Origin: Neodiprion pinetum
Taxonomy: Eukaryota > Arthropoda > Insecta > Hymenoptera > Diprionidae
DNA: 64,000 bases
Assembly (NCBI RefSeq): GCF_021155775.2
Contig: NC_060232.1
Coordinates: forward strand, 16,280,251 to 16,344,250
Direction: 5' to 3'
The notes under the pieces: generated by a model
Database searches by the model: none
What the model was told of the DNA's origin: nothing
The model's input: only the letters and a program-made list of their open reading frames with translations
In this document: piece by piece, positions 10,651 to 20,699 of the stretch
Numbering within the stretch: the first letter of the stretch is position 1
Layout: every line of letters starts with the position of its first letter
Translations under genes and position numbers: made by a program

Positions 10651-12972
10651 AACGCGCGTAATTACAATACAGGCCCGTACCGTGAAAGCCATCCCACTAA
10701 TAGTTGCGAACCCAGACACTAAAGTAGGTTACCTCAAACGCATCGATTTAGGCAACTATGTTTTATGTGGTGAAGCGTTAGTTGAAGATCAGAACGGCAT
10801 CGCTTTACGTACGCGTTCAATTGTAACGAATCTGCCGTGGAGATAAGACCCCCAACAGTAACCCTAGACGAGTTCGACGAGCCACTGAGTACAGTCATGC
10901 CCAACGCTACGCCCACTGCATCGAGTAACCACCACAGCGATGCCCACGCCAAAACCCTCGTTTTGCACCCAGGCCCTCTCCTCAGCAATTCATTAATTCT
11001 TTCTGCCGCGAAGCGTACATCGCGACCGACTAATAATCCCCCCTCCTGCCCCATCCAGTCCACTAACCTCGCGCAACTGCAATCCGATCCTCCTATCCCT
11101 GACGACAGTACACCCTCTCCCGGTGCCGCAACAGTGCTCTTGACTGACAGTAGGTCAGAAAGATTGGACGTCCTCAAGAGCAGCTTACATCTTGATCATT
11201 TGGATGAGACCAAAAAACAATCGATATTTAACCTTGTAACAGAATTTAACCATCTCTTTCATCTCCCAGGTGATAAATTAGGCCACGCCAATTTATCTCA
11301 TTACACTATCCTCACGACGGACAATACGCCTATTTGTACCAAACAATACCGTTTTCCCAAAATTCACAAAGACGAAATCGAATCCCAAGTTGATAAACTA
11401 CTGAAGCAGAATCTTATTAAACATTCCTCATCTCCGTATAATTCCCCGGTGTGGATCGTTCCCAAAAAACCGGATAGTGACGGCAATAAACGATGGCGTA
11501 TGGTAATCGACCACAGAAAACTTAACGAAAAAACAGTCGGCGACGTATACTCCATGCCCGATATCACGGAAACCCTTGACCAGCTTGGCTCAGCTAAATA
11601 CTTTTCCACATTCGACCCTGCTTCCGGGTTCCACCAAATTCCCATGCATCCGGATCACAGCGCGAATACTGCATTTTCGACACCTAGAGGCCATTATGAA
11701 TTCTCTCGTATGCCCTTTGGACTGAAGAACGCCCCCGCCACGTTTCAAAGGCTCATGGACCAAGTCCTCTTAGGCCTACATGGCAACGAGATGTTCGTAT
11801 TTTTGGATGACATAGTTATTCACGCTCGAAACTTGCAAGAACATGAAATTGAATTCCGGAAATTATTGAAGCGACTTACCGCCGCTGGTTTAACTCTACA
11901 GCCAGACAAGTGCGAATTCTTGCGCAAGGAAGTCGTTTACCTTGGACACCTCATAACTGAGTCAGGAGTAAAACCTGACCCTGGTAAATTAATAGCTGCA
12001 AAAGAGTATCCTGTCCCCAAAAGTCCCAAAAATGTCAGACAGTTCCTTGGCCTTTTAGGTTATTACCGAAGATTTGTTCCAAATTTTGGAAAAATTGCTC
12101 AATGCCTTAACAATTTAACGAAGAAGGATACCCCTCTCATCTGAACGTCCGAACACCAGTCTGCCTTTGAAACCTTACGCGATTGTTCATGCAAAGAACC
12201 AATTCCACAACACCCGGACTTCAGCAAACCATTCACGCTCACTACAGACGCGTCAAAATTCGCGATAGGTGCAGTTCTCAGTCAAGATGAAGACGGTGCC
12301 GACCTACCGGTAGCATACGCATCCCGAGCCCTCAAGCCCGCTGAATTAAACTACTCGGTACCTGATAAAGAATTCTTAGCCGCCTACTGGAGTATGAATC
12401 ACTTCCGCCCCTACATCTATGGTCAGAAGTTCACTTCAATAACAGACCACGAGCCACTCAAATGGGTAAAAAGCGTCAAGAAGCCTAATTCCCGTTTATT
12501 ACGATGGAGCTTAGAACTGGCAGAGTACGACTTCGATACGAAATACAAGTCCGGAAAATCTAATACCAACGCTGATGCTCTGTCCAGGAACGCACCGCCC
12601 GACACCGCTCAAATTCTTCCTATAGATGCAAAACGCCCCCGTCCAACGACTGAAGCCTCTAGCGATGAACCAAAAAAACGCATTAAAAAGACTCATCAGT
12701 ACCACAGACGCCCTCGACAGACCACAGACGAGTCCACCAACCCAGCGCCGCTGAAACACCCTAAAATCTCACAACCCTGTAAGATGATATACTCCTCTGA
12801 TTCCTCTGATTCCTCTGATCTCGCCGACGATGAGTTCGGCGATAAAGGAACTCCGTTGCTCCAACCCCCCCCCTCGTTATCCCGGCACCGATCCCAGTAC
12901 ATCGCCAACCTAAACGCCATCGCGAAACAAATTCTTCAACAAATCCTGGGCGTCATAAAAGACCATACCTGA
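10651..12972 (+). pseudogene. pol: Gypsy-2 pol: reverse transcriptase and RNase H
   Basis: A Ty3/Gypsy reverse transcriptase occupies about 11200-12130, with FSTFDPASGFHQI, RMPFGLKNAPATFQR and the catalytic box FVFLDDIVI, thumb FLGLLGYYRRF. The frame is closed by TGA at 12142-12144, where the family has Trp, and continues in the same frame with RNase H: TTDASKFAIGAVL, KEFLAAYWSM, TDHEPL and NADALSRN at the end. After RNase H comes a 100-residue low-complexity linker (repeated DSSDSSD, Pro-rich). This frame stops at 12972. Just before, a run of nine or ten C (about 12866) marks a probable one-base slip into the frame that leads to the macrodomain. Confidence 0.9.
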
Positions 12973-13115
12973 GCTACTTTTCATATTCTTCCCTTATCTC
13001 GGATGACTTACAGACCCCAGAAACTGATTCAGGAACCGATGACTTTTGTCCACCCACCGATTTACCGGGCCCTTCTTATAGCGATTTCCTCATAGAAAGC
13101 GAAACTTTTTCTCTC

Positions 13116-13862
13116 ATGCGTAATAGACGTATCAAAGAAATAAAAGCTGACCTATTACAGCAAAAGGATAACTTGGCTCATTGCATATCGGCTGACTGCC
13201 AAATGTCAAAAGGAATCGCTTCAGAACTGACAGAACGTAAATTCATAAATCGCGAACAACTTAGAGAATTCGACCCGAATGTGACTGACGTTATTTCTGT
13301 GGTACATGGAAACCGGAAAATCTATAACCTAGTTACAAAGCCCGAATACAGTGACAAAACTTTGCCCCACGTTTTTTTTGACACCTTGGTTAACTTTAGG
13401 AAAATCTTGCAAGAAGATGGCGTAACATCCGTCTCGATACCATTGATAGGTTGCGGACTCGACGAATTAGAATGGAGCGCGGTACGCAGAATGATCCATT
13501 ATGTTTTTAAAAATTCGAAAATAAGAATCACCGTTTGCCGCCTCGACTCTCCGCTTCCTGCCACCGCGCGCCCCTGCATTACACCCCCACCCGTTCATAC
13601 TAACCTCCATGACCCTGTCCCTTCCACATCTGGATTGTCCCCCCACCACCATCTGCGAAAGAAATCGGAACGTCCAACTAAACCTGCAGCACCTCGTCCG
13701 ATTCCATCTCCGCTCCCATCCACTGACGTCATTAGGCCCCCCCGTGTCGGGCCTCCGCGTCGCGCGACGAACCCTTCCTTACACTCCTTTTTGTTAATCA
13801 TTTTATATTTCAACTGCTTAGAACACTACTTACAACTAATTATAAAATGTATTTATTCATAA
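13116..13862 (+). CDS. Macrodomain (TARG1/OARD1-like ADP-ribosyl hydrolase) at the end of Gypsy-2 pol
   Basis: Residues 8-145 counted from 13116 form a macrodomain: a start ADLLQQKDNLAHCISADC, a middle INREQLREF, then IYNLVTKPEYSD and SIPLIGCGLDELEW. Members of the TARG1/OARD1 branch remove ADP-ribose from acidic side chains using a Lys and an Asp; the corresponding Lys75 (in LVTKPE) and Asp116 (in GCGLDE) are present. The frame is open upstream to the C-run near 12866 without a stop, so the domain is probably not a separate gene but the C-terminal part of pol after RNase H and a disordered linker. The last ~90 residues are Pro/Ser/Arg-rich and then hydrophobic, probably read into flanking sequence. 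No integrase follows. The substrate in the element's life cycle is unknown. Confidence 0.85.
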   Translation: MRNRRIKEIKADLLQQKDNLAHCISADCQMSKGIASELTERKFINREQLREFDPNVTDVISVVHGNRKIYNLVTKPEYSDKTLPHVFFDTLVNFRKILQEDGVTSVSIPLIGCGLDELEWSAVRRMIHYVFKNSKIRITVCRLDSPLPATARPCITPPPVHTNLHDPVPSTSGLSPHHHLRKKSERPTKPAAPRPIPSPLPSTDVIRPPRVGPPRRATNPSLHSFLLIILYFNCLEHYLQLIIKCIYS

Positions 13863-13914
13863 AAATATTCATCAAAAACGTAAGTGGTCATCAAAATATT
13901 TGTTAATATTTTCG

Positions 13915-14463
13915 TCAATCTTTATCACTGTCTTCATTAATAACTACACAGCGCCTGGTATTATTGAAAATGCGACTTAAAATTTCTGCTGGTCTTACAA
14001 TTCTCGATAAATATCTAGCATGTGATAGGTAATAAATAATAGCTGCTACATGCAAACAACAACCAACTGTACGCCGACCGTTGGCACAATTACAGCAATA
14101 TCAAGAAATTCCGTTAACTCCATTTTTGCCACGATGATACTCAATGAAGCAGCGATATGTTTTTGCATTAATATGCCGAGATCTTACTCGAAATCTAAGA
14201 ATGTTTTCAGCCGATCTTACGTACTGAAGGCTTATATTATTATCTTCATCCATCATCTCAGCTAAGTATGACACTGCTTGAGAAAGCTGGTATGATCCTG
14301 TCAGTAAAATATGCAAATCTGTTTCGGTCATCTCCGGGAAATCGTGTAATTCGTCCGACGTGATAGTTTGAAATGGCAATTTTCGTCGACCCCAATGTTC
14401 TCGTTCTACATCATTTGCTAATGTATTTTCCTGATTTTTTTTGAAATATAAAATAATTAACAA
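13915..14463 (-). pseudogene. Transposon-derived SWIM-type zinc-finger protein fragment
   Basis: The minus-strand frame from 14463 (LHDFPEMTETDLHILLTGSY, then VRSRHINAKTYRCF) hits an in-frame TGA at 14101-14103 and continues to 13915 through CNCANGRRTVGCCLHVAA. That is a SWIM finger (C-x-C ... C-x-H), a zinc-binding module common in MULE-type and other eukaryotic transposases. The remaining ~50 residues end NEDSDKD. The catalytic part is absent, and upstream sequence is A/T-rich and closed. I call it a transposase C-terminal remnant, family unassigned. Confidence 0.6.
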
Positions 14464-15357
14464 AAAATTGGTTTTTAATTTTTTTCATGACGTTGCACCA
14501 AACCAAAAAAATTGAAAAAATTCCTGAATTCAGAGGGGTATAAAAGACGTATTCTGTCCAAATTTGGTGATTACATGTTTTAAAATAGGCATAAAAAAAA
14601 ATAATTGTAATTTTGTTTTTTAGTTTAAAAATCGGCTATTAGTCTAGAAATCATAAAAAAAAATTTTTTCACAGTTTTTACTCGTAAGTATTCAAAAAAA
14701 AATCAGCAAAAAAAAATTTTTAATTTTACTATTAAAAAAAAAATAAATACTAAAAAATAGGTTTTTTTTCAATTACTCGGAAACCGTTTAAGATTAATAG
14801 CTGAAATTTTCACTGAATTATTTTCATTTGGGTCCAAATTGATCCCTGAAGTACCGACAAAAAATTCAGCGGGGGCCGATTCGACCTGCTTATCCGGCTA
14901 TGCCCTTTCTGAGTGTAGTCTTAATATCAGAAGAGATATTTTGATAATTCATAGTCTTATCCAAAATATTTTCAAGTTTGATAAATTTTGAGTAATTGAT
15001 ACTTAAATCACATACATCGATACTGTATTGCATCGTTCGTGTGAGTAAACAAGCGGCTCCAGACCCACATTGAATCGACGAAGAAATAACTAGGAATTTG
15101 AATGACACCATATTTTTTTGAGTTGAATTGATTGAATTTATTCATGTAATTCGACTTCATTTTTCTATTCCAAATGATAATAATTATTTTTCCTCAAATT
15201 CAGATAGATTTATTAAATTGGAATTGCTTCATTTGAATTCAGGTATTTGGGAATTTCCTTCTCCTTGATTTAAAATTACTTTCTATTTGAATTTAATTAA
15301 TTTTCTCTTCAAACACAAAATTTTGGCACGAATCTAAAGTAATTCGAAGTAACTTGA
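14464..15357. other. AT-rich non-coding stretch
   Basis: Long A and T runs, no gene recognised. The 73-codon minus frame at 14890-15111 shows no family motif. Part of it may be the 5' region of the element that gave the SWIM fragment. Confidence 0.5.
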
Positions 15358-15545
15358 CTTATTACAACTCTTCCTTATTCAGTTATATCTCAAATAATTC
15401 TCATGATTTCGGTTATCATTTTTAGTGATTCAGTGAATTCTCATTTATTCAGTTATTTTGTGTCAACTCAGGTAAATCGTAATTGATTTACAAACCTATT
15501 GACACGTCAATTCAGCGAGTTGTTGTTCCCTCGCATTATTGAAAA
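15358..15545 (+). repeat. Diverged copy of sequence near the palindrome centre
   Basis: Blocks such as tagtgattcagt, aattctcatt and the string around ttcagcgag match, in the same order, the segment 58735-58890 (and its mirror 57130-57290). Identity is clearly partial. It indicates a dispersed repeat family shared with the palindromic element. Confidence 0.6.
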
Positions 15546-15817
15546 ATCGGATGTCAATGATGAATTTCAAACTAGTGGAAAAGTTATGTTGCAAAGACAC
15601 AAAAAATGTTCGGAAAGCATAATTCAGATTGATTGAATGACTAATTATGAACCCTAACGGCATATCAACCGTCTAAAATCTCTAGTTTTATGCATACATC
15701 GATGATTGGAAGTGTTTTATAACATTAAATCTTAAATCCGCTGATTTATTTGGAGATTTATTTTCATTTTCACTCGTAGATGTGTGTTTCGTAGTATTGT
15801 GTAGCCGGGCATTCGCT
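15546..15817. other. Unassigned non-coding sequence
   Basis: AT-rich, no repeat partner or coding frame recognised in the window. Confidence 0.4.
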
Positions 15818-16157
15818 TATGTTTTACACACACACGAGTGTGCGTCCGCGGGTGTGCGGCCGGCAGCGTGTGCCGCGGCAACAATACCGAGGTCAGCGCT
15901 CGAGAAGGGGTACAACAGCGAGAGAGGGGAGGTGCCGATATTTACTTTGTAACCGAATAATAATAATTCACCCAGACGAACAAAACAGCAATTTCCGTGG
16001 CGGCAAATCCAGATGAAATGGTGCACTCTGATTGGCCTAACGCTATCGCTTATAATTCAAAAACTATGCGTCGGACGAGCTTCCGGTAAAGAAATTCTCG
16101 GTTGCATTTCAGTCAGGTATCACGCTGGCTGGTCCGTGTCCCTGAATTTAGGGACAC

Positions 16158-16161
<4 letters not shown>
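15818..16161 (+). mobile_element. Truncated copy of the foldback MITE
   Basis: Corresponds to the loop and one arm of the complete MITE at 31699-32313: the GC-rich loop, then ctcgagaaggggtacaacag, the aattcacccagacgaac block and an end GGGACACTCTG. The other arm is missing. It has diverged by scattered substitutions and ends against a TA microsatellite. Confidence 0.85.

Positions 16162-16200
<39 letters not shown>
16162..16200. repeat. (TA)n microsatellite
   Basis: About 35 bp of alternating TA next to the truncated MITE end. Confidence 0.95.
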
Positions 16201-16206
<6 letters not shown>

Positions 16207-17076
16207 TAATAATCTTATTTTTATCATTTTTTTTATCAAATCAATCATATACATGTATTGAAACGTTTCGAGTTTGCACGCTGTCGCCAATGAGACGTAC
16301 AGTTTATTCGCGGGCTTTGTTTCGCCAAAACTTCACACGCTATGTGTGATATTTAGCGCGGACTCGAATGATATATTTATTTTGAGAATTTCCTGTCTCT
16401 TGGATAGATTTGCAGGTTTCTGTCTCTGGACTCGGAATGAAGGTGGAGAAGGATAACTTGGTAATTGTGTGATTAACTCCTGGAAAAGCCTGAATAGTTT
16501 GACCACTTCAACTTGGTTTTTCGAGAAAGCCTCAGAATTTGTTTCCTCTCCCTCACTTGCAAAGGCAGGAGTGGAAAAGACCCATCATCATAGGCCGTGT
16601 AAACGGTTGAGGGTCAAACTTGATCTGTGAGTGTGAAGCACGCACAGATAGATCGCTTTGAGAGATTGACTCGTGATGCGAAATATTTATTTCCGGAAAG
16701 GAAATATTGCAATGATACGTCAATGTTTTGTTCCCGTGAGGTGAGATGAGAGACAGGATGAAAGGTTGTGAACTTATTCTTCTGGTAATCTCTAAGAGAT
16801 TTTCGATAATTTAGGAAGGGATAGTTCTTCCTTATTTACTCTGATATTAATTAGGTTTGCCTACGGCATGACTGACTGTTAATTGCGTGATAGCATGTTG
16901 GTCGGAAGGACGGTATTTGATTATTCTGGATCGTTGACTAGTCGGTTTTGTGATTGATAATGATTCGTTTAGTGGAAACTAAGACGGAATATTATTTGTG
17001 TGCTAGCATGGTGGTCGGAAGGACTTAGATGATAGTTCGGTTTGATGAATAAGAATTCTCGACCTCGTATATAATT
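16201..17076. other. Degenerate repeat region left of the Penelope element
   Basis: No gene recognised. A ~120-bp motif (gataatgattcgttta ... gctagcat ... tcggaaggactt) occurs twice between 16860 and 17030 and again, diverged, right of the Penelope element at 18900-19000. The Penelope copy therefore sits inside an older imperfect tandem repeat. Confidence 0.5.
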
Positions 17077-17093
17077 TATTATAGAATCTTGGT

Positions 17094-17164
17094 GATCGGT
17101 CAATTAAGTAAACGTATTTTGAGTTAACGTTTCGACCCGGATATGGGCCCTCCTCAGAACGATT
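17094..17164 (-). ncRNA. Hammerhead-ribozyme-like motif, left terminal repeat
   Basis: On the minus strand: CTGAGGA (17151-17157) fits the CUGANGA core; then a hairpin GGCCC/GGGTC; then GAAA (17130-17133); then a short stem III ACGT/ACGT closed by a loop of about 11 bases; then TT at the expected cleavage position. Stem I can use ATCG with CGAT. Penelope-like elements are known to carry minimal hammerheads in their terminal repeats. One G must bulge in stem II, and I have not computed folding. Confidence 0.6.
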
Positions 17165-17332
17165 TATTTATTTAACTGTCAAGAATGACAAAAAAATTTT
17201 TTTTTTCAATAATAATACTAGAAGTACAATCAGACATTCAATATTGTAGATGTAATACTCTTAGGGCTATTATATATTGGTTAGTGAGAACACCTTGATT
17301 AATTGAAAAAAGGAAGGCGTAGAGTGTTATTT

Positions 17333-17812
17333 ACCTTTTTTTTAAAAGTAAGTGGACTAAGATGTAGTCGACTTCACAATTTACAATTTGGGGAGACAAT
17401 GTTCTTTGAGTGACGGTAGTCGAAGTCAATCTTCTAGTTATTTTACATGTAGGAGTTAATAGTTGGAAGTCATTAATTAAAAAGATTAAAGAACTATGTT
17501 TCTTCACAGTCAATATGTCATTATGTTAAAAGGTTTTAAAGGTCTTTTTAGCAGTGAAATTAGTTTGCAAAGTGTCCAAGAAGTGGAGCTAGGCTCTTTA
17601 TGGCTGTGTTCCCCATGTCTAACAAAAATTATTATTGGTTGAATCGATTGGGTCAACAGGTGAATAACGACTGATGGAAGAATCAAATATGATCCAGAGT
17701 GAAGGTGAACCTAATACAAACAATTATACAGAAAAACAAAAAATATTTTGTGAAAAAAATTATGTAGAAAAACTGTGTTATGGGGACAAAAATTTTATGT
17801 ATCTAGTTAAGG
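17333..17812. other. Penelope element 3' non-coding part
   Basis: AT-rich; no frame of interest between the left terminal repeat and the endonuclease stop. Confidence 0.5.
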
Positions 17813-18607
17813 TTAAACAATATTTGTTGTGTGGGCGGAGATTAGAGGTTTGTAAACATTACTTAAATGTTCAACATCTTGTCTAAGATTAACGGAATTG
17901 GTGTGACCTACAATGTTGCACATTTCTAGTAATAGTCTTTTATAATAATTGGGTTCTTCACAAAGGATGTTTGTATTGTCGTAGTTAAAAGTATGTTGTT
18001 TATTGATACTATGTTTTGTTAGAGCGGTGTGACGGTCTTCAATCTCATGTACATTGCGTTGATGTTCTTTGATTCTGGTGTTAAGGTGGCGGCCAGTTTG
18101 TCCGATATAAACTTGGTTGCAATCATTGCAAGGTATTTTATACACAACATTGGATCGTTTGCCAATGGGGATCTTATCTTTTCCAGTGTCAAAGACTCAT
18201 TGTAAATCTTTTGAATTTTTTGCAACAAACTTGAGATTATGTTTGGTAAATAGACGGTTCAATGACTCAAAGAGACCAGATACATATGGGATGGGAATAT
18301 ATGTAGTAGCAGGTCTATTGTTATCGTCTGCGGGAGCAGCGTCAATATTATTGTCAGGTAAGTTGTTGATGTAGGTGCGTCTCTTATTTATATGTTTGTG
18401 TAATAGGCAATGAGGATAATCATTCCATTTTAGTATATTGTATATGAGTGCCAGATTTTTTTCGTGGAATTCAGTACTTGAAAGTTTGATGGCTCGGTCA
18501 ACTAGGTTAATGATGGTGCCTATTTTGTAGGACATTGGGTTGTGAGAATTAAAATTCAAATATCTTTGAGACCAGGTAAATAACACTCTAAGCCTTTCTT
18601 TTTTCAA
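17813..18607 (-). pseudogene. Penelope reverse-transcriptase C-terminus and GIY-YIG endonuclease
   Basis: The frame from 18607 gives a thumb/linker region (YKIGTIINLVDRAIKLS, FHEKNLALI, then NDYP) typical of the segment between the Penelope reverse transcriptase and its endonuclease. An in-frame TGA at 18197-18199 interrupts. The same frame then gives the endonuclease: VYKIPCNDCNQVYIGQTGR, with C-x2-C, the YIG element and RIKEHQR. The endonuclease nicks target DNA to prime reverse transcription. The frame ends at 17813. Non-functional copy. Confidence 0.88.
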
Positions 18608-18742
18608 TTAATCAAATTGTTCTCACTAACCAATATATAATAGCCCTAAGAGTATTACATCTACAATATTTAATATCTGATTGTACTTCTAGTATTATTA
18701 TTAAAAAAAAAATTTTTTGTTGTTCTTGACAGTTAAATAAAT

Positions 18743-18815
18743 AAATCGTTCTGAGGAGGGCCCATATCCGGGTCGAAACGTGAACTAAAAATACGTTTAC
18801 TTAATTGACCGATCA
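18743..18815 (+). ncRNA. Hammerhead-ribozyme-like motif, right terminal repeat
   Basis: The mirror copy, on the plus strand: core CTGAGGA at 18751-18757, GAAA at 18775-18778, stem III ACGT/ACGT with a slightly different loop (tgaactaaaaat). The core and stem bases are conserved between the two copies while the stem III loop has changed. Confidence 0.6.
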
Positions 18816-18831
18816 CCAAGATTCTATAATA

Positions 18832-19690
18832 GATAGTTCGGTTCACCTATGGGTAGACTTAATATAATTTATGTGATATGATGAGGAATCGTCGCTGACA
18901 GTGATTTCGATATTAATAATTATTCGTTTAGATAGTACTGAAACAGAATATTACTTGTGTGATAGCATAGAAGTCAGAAAGACTTTGATAGTCATCCAGT
19001 TTGCGTATGGCAAGACTGAATATTACCAGCGTGGTAGTTAAAGGAAAGGGAATTATACGCAAACGTACCTTCACCTGTATTAAGACATGCAGTCGCAATG
19101 ACCGTGACTCTCTACGGGTTCAGGTGTCCCACCTATGGGTCAGGGTATTGTGAGACGATCACCGTATCTGAGCTATGAGGTCAGACGCAATGCTGTTTTT
19201 CACTCAGACACGGCTCCCTAGTACCTAAGGAGTTTTTTATTGGAAACAAATAAAAATTATTAGTACGCTGAATACCCTCCTTAGATGGGAAGTGGTGTTG
19301 AGGATTCCTAGAACGGGTACTCCACGTCTCCTGATCGTGGGTCCTTGGTATCCGGCTTCTCGTGGATGTGGGAAGTATGGGTCTTCTCGTAGAAGTCTTC
19401 GAAGATCTATCCTGGCGATTGCTCAATAGGTGATAGATAGCTAGATCCGCATTTGCGCTCGTCTTATATACTCTTATTGTCTAGCTACGCCGTTTTCAGG
19501 GATAGAGATTGGTCGCGTTCCCTGAAGAAGGGGTACGGTAAATCGTGCGATTTGATTGGGTTCCCGGTATGTGACGGGATTATCGAGTGGACAGTGAGAT
19601 TTGGGCTTGGGTTTACGAAGCAAAATATTAGGGGGCACGCGCCGAACCCCAGGTGTCGGTACGACGGCCAGGCTTCCCGTCACATCTTAA
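18832..19690. other. Unassigned repeat-derived sequence
   Basis: The first ~200 bp are diverged copies of the motif described left of the Penelope element. The rest has moderate GC and weak open frames with no family motif. No gene called. Confidence 0.4.
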
Positions 19691-20239
19691 TATATATAAA
19701 TCTCGTGTCACAATGTTTGTCCTCAATGGACTCCTAAACCACTTAACCGATTATAATAAAATACGCACACCATGTGCAGTTCGATCCAACTTGAGAGATA
19801 TGATAGTTTAAATCTCAAATTATAGTCGCAATTTTAATTTATTGCTAATTATTTGTCTGTTATTATTTGACAGTCACTATTATCTGTTAACTCCAAATGA
19901 TTCTAACAGATGTCGATACCTTTCGACTGGGTTGAGTAAGTAATCAATAGATGGCGCTGCTATGGTAAATCTACGAACGTGTCATATGAGCTACATTTTA
20001 ACAGCATAATTACCACGTGTTGTTGACGCTATAAAATTAATTAAATTTATTTTGTAGTGAACGAAATACCGTACAATTCAATTATTTCCACTTTTTAAAT
20101 TTTTGGTGTTAGCATAGCCGGCCACGTGTTACTTAGACTGAAGTGTGAATTGCATTCATATTATAATGAAGATAATACAGTGAAATTAATCCTGTTTTTC
20201 ACTTATTTGTGCTTCATTGATCAAAACTTTATAATTTAA
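19691..20239. other. AT-rich sequence, possibly non-autonomous transposon
   Basis: No coding frame. The segment leads straight into the inverted repeat at 20240. A Helitron/Helentron-type end is possible from general resemblance, but I have no decisive motif. Confidence 0.3.
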
Positions 20240-20386
20240 CTAGCAGCCGATCCCGGCTTCGCACGGGCATATAATAATATAATAAAAGAAAATACACAAT
20301 GTTTACAATGAGTTTCTAAAAAAATAACATTTATATTATTACATAATATTATTATATGCCCGTGCGAAGCCGGGATGGGCTGCTAG
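20240..20386. mobile_element. Small inverted-repeat element (147 bp)
   Basis: ctagcagcc-gatcccggcttcgcacgggcatataataata on the left is matched by its reverse complement ending ggctgctag at 20386, with a few mismatches (about 40-bp arms, AT-rich loop). It could be a MITE or the hairpin end of a larger element. Right flank is a TA repeat. Confidence 0.6.
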
Positions 20387-20417
20387 TATATATATATATA
20401 TATAAATAGTATTATAT

Positions 20418-20699
20418 TGTAACGTTCTTGACGTTACGTTAATAAAATATGGATCCGCGAGTTTACTTATTAGGTCAAAGAAATCAAGAGCGTGAATAAA
20501 ATATTGTGAAAATGCTTTTAATGCGTAATATGTGTTTCTCGTTTGAAGTCTGAAACAAGACTGTTTTTACAATAATGTTGGTTGGCGCAGCAACCTTATT
20601 CTTTTTAAAGACATGAGAGGTTTATAAACGTCATTTATCTATGCTGACTACTAGATCATTAAAGAGGGGGCAAAACGGGTGATTTCACCCTTTGTAACA
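20418..20699 (-). repeat. Gag-only element 3' LTR
   Basis: 282-bp direct repeat of 22210-22491. The gag stop codon (20651) lies inside it. Confidence 0.93.

Larger units (their letters stand above)
8027..13862 (+). mobile_element. Gypsy-2, LTR retrotransposon with pol-macrodomain, 3'-truncated
   Basis: A putative 5' LTR (8027-8462, TGTCACG...CCGTAACA) is followed by a primer-site candidate, an untranslated leader, gag with three CCHC knuckles, protease, reverse transcriptase, RNase H, a Pro/Ser-rich linker and a macrodomain. No second LTR copy and no integrase are visible. The right boundary is therefore only the end of the last recognisable frame; satellite does not resume there. Several in-frame stops and frameshifts mark it as decayed. 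Confidence 0.85.
17077..18831 (-). mobile_element. Penelope-like retroelement fragment with inverted terminal repeats
   Basis: Inverted repeats of about 255 bp (17077-17332 and 18574-18831) flank a minus-strand frame that encodes the end of a Penelope-type reverse transcriptase and a GIY-YIG endonuclease. Penelope-like elements often carry such inverted pseudo-LTRs. The right repeat includes the first codons of the remaining frame, as expected if a 5'-truncated copy is joined to an inverted partner. Most of the reverse transcriptase is missing. Confidence 0.87.

Noticed and set aside
19181..19737. Short frames of 80-94 codons
   Set aside because: No motif, no partner elsewhere in the window, composition of non-coding repeat DNA.
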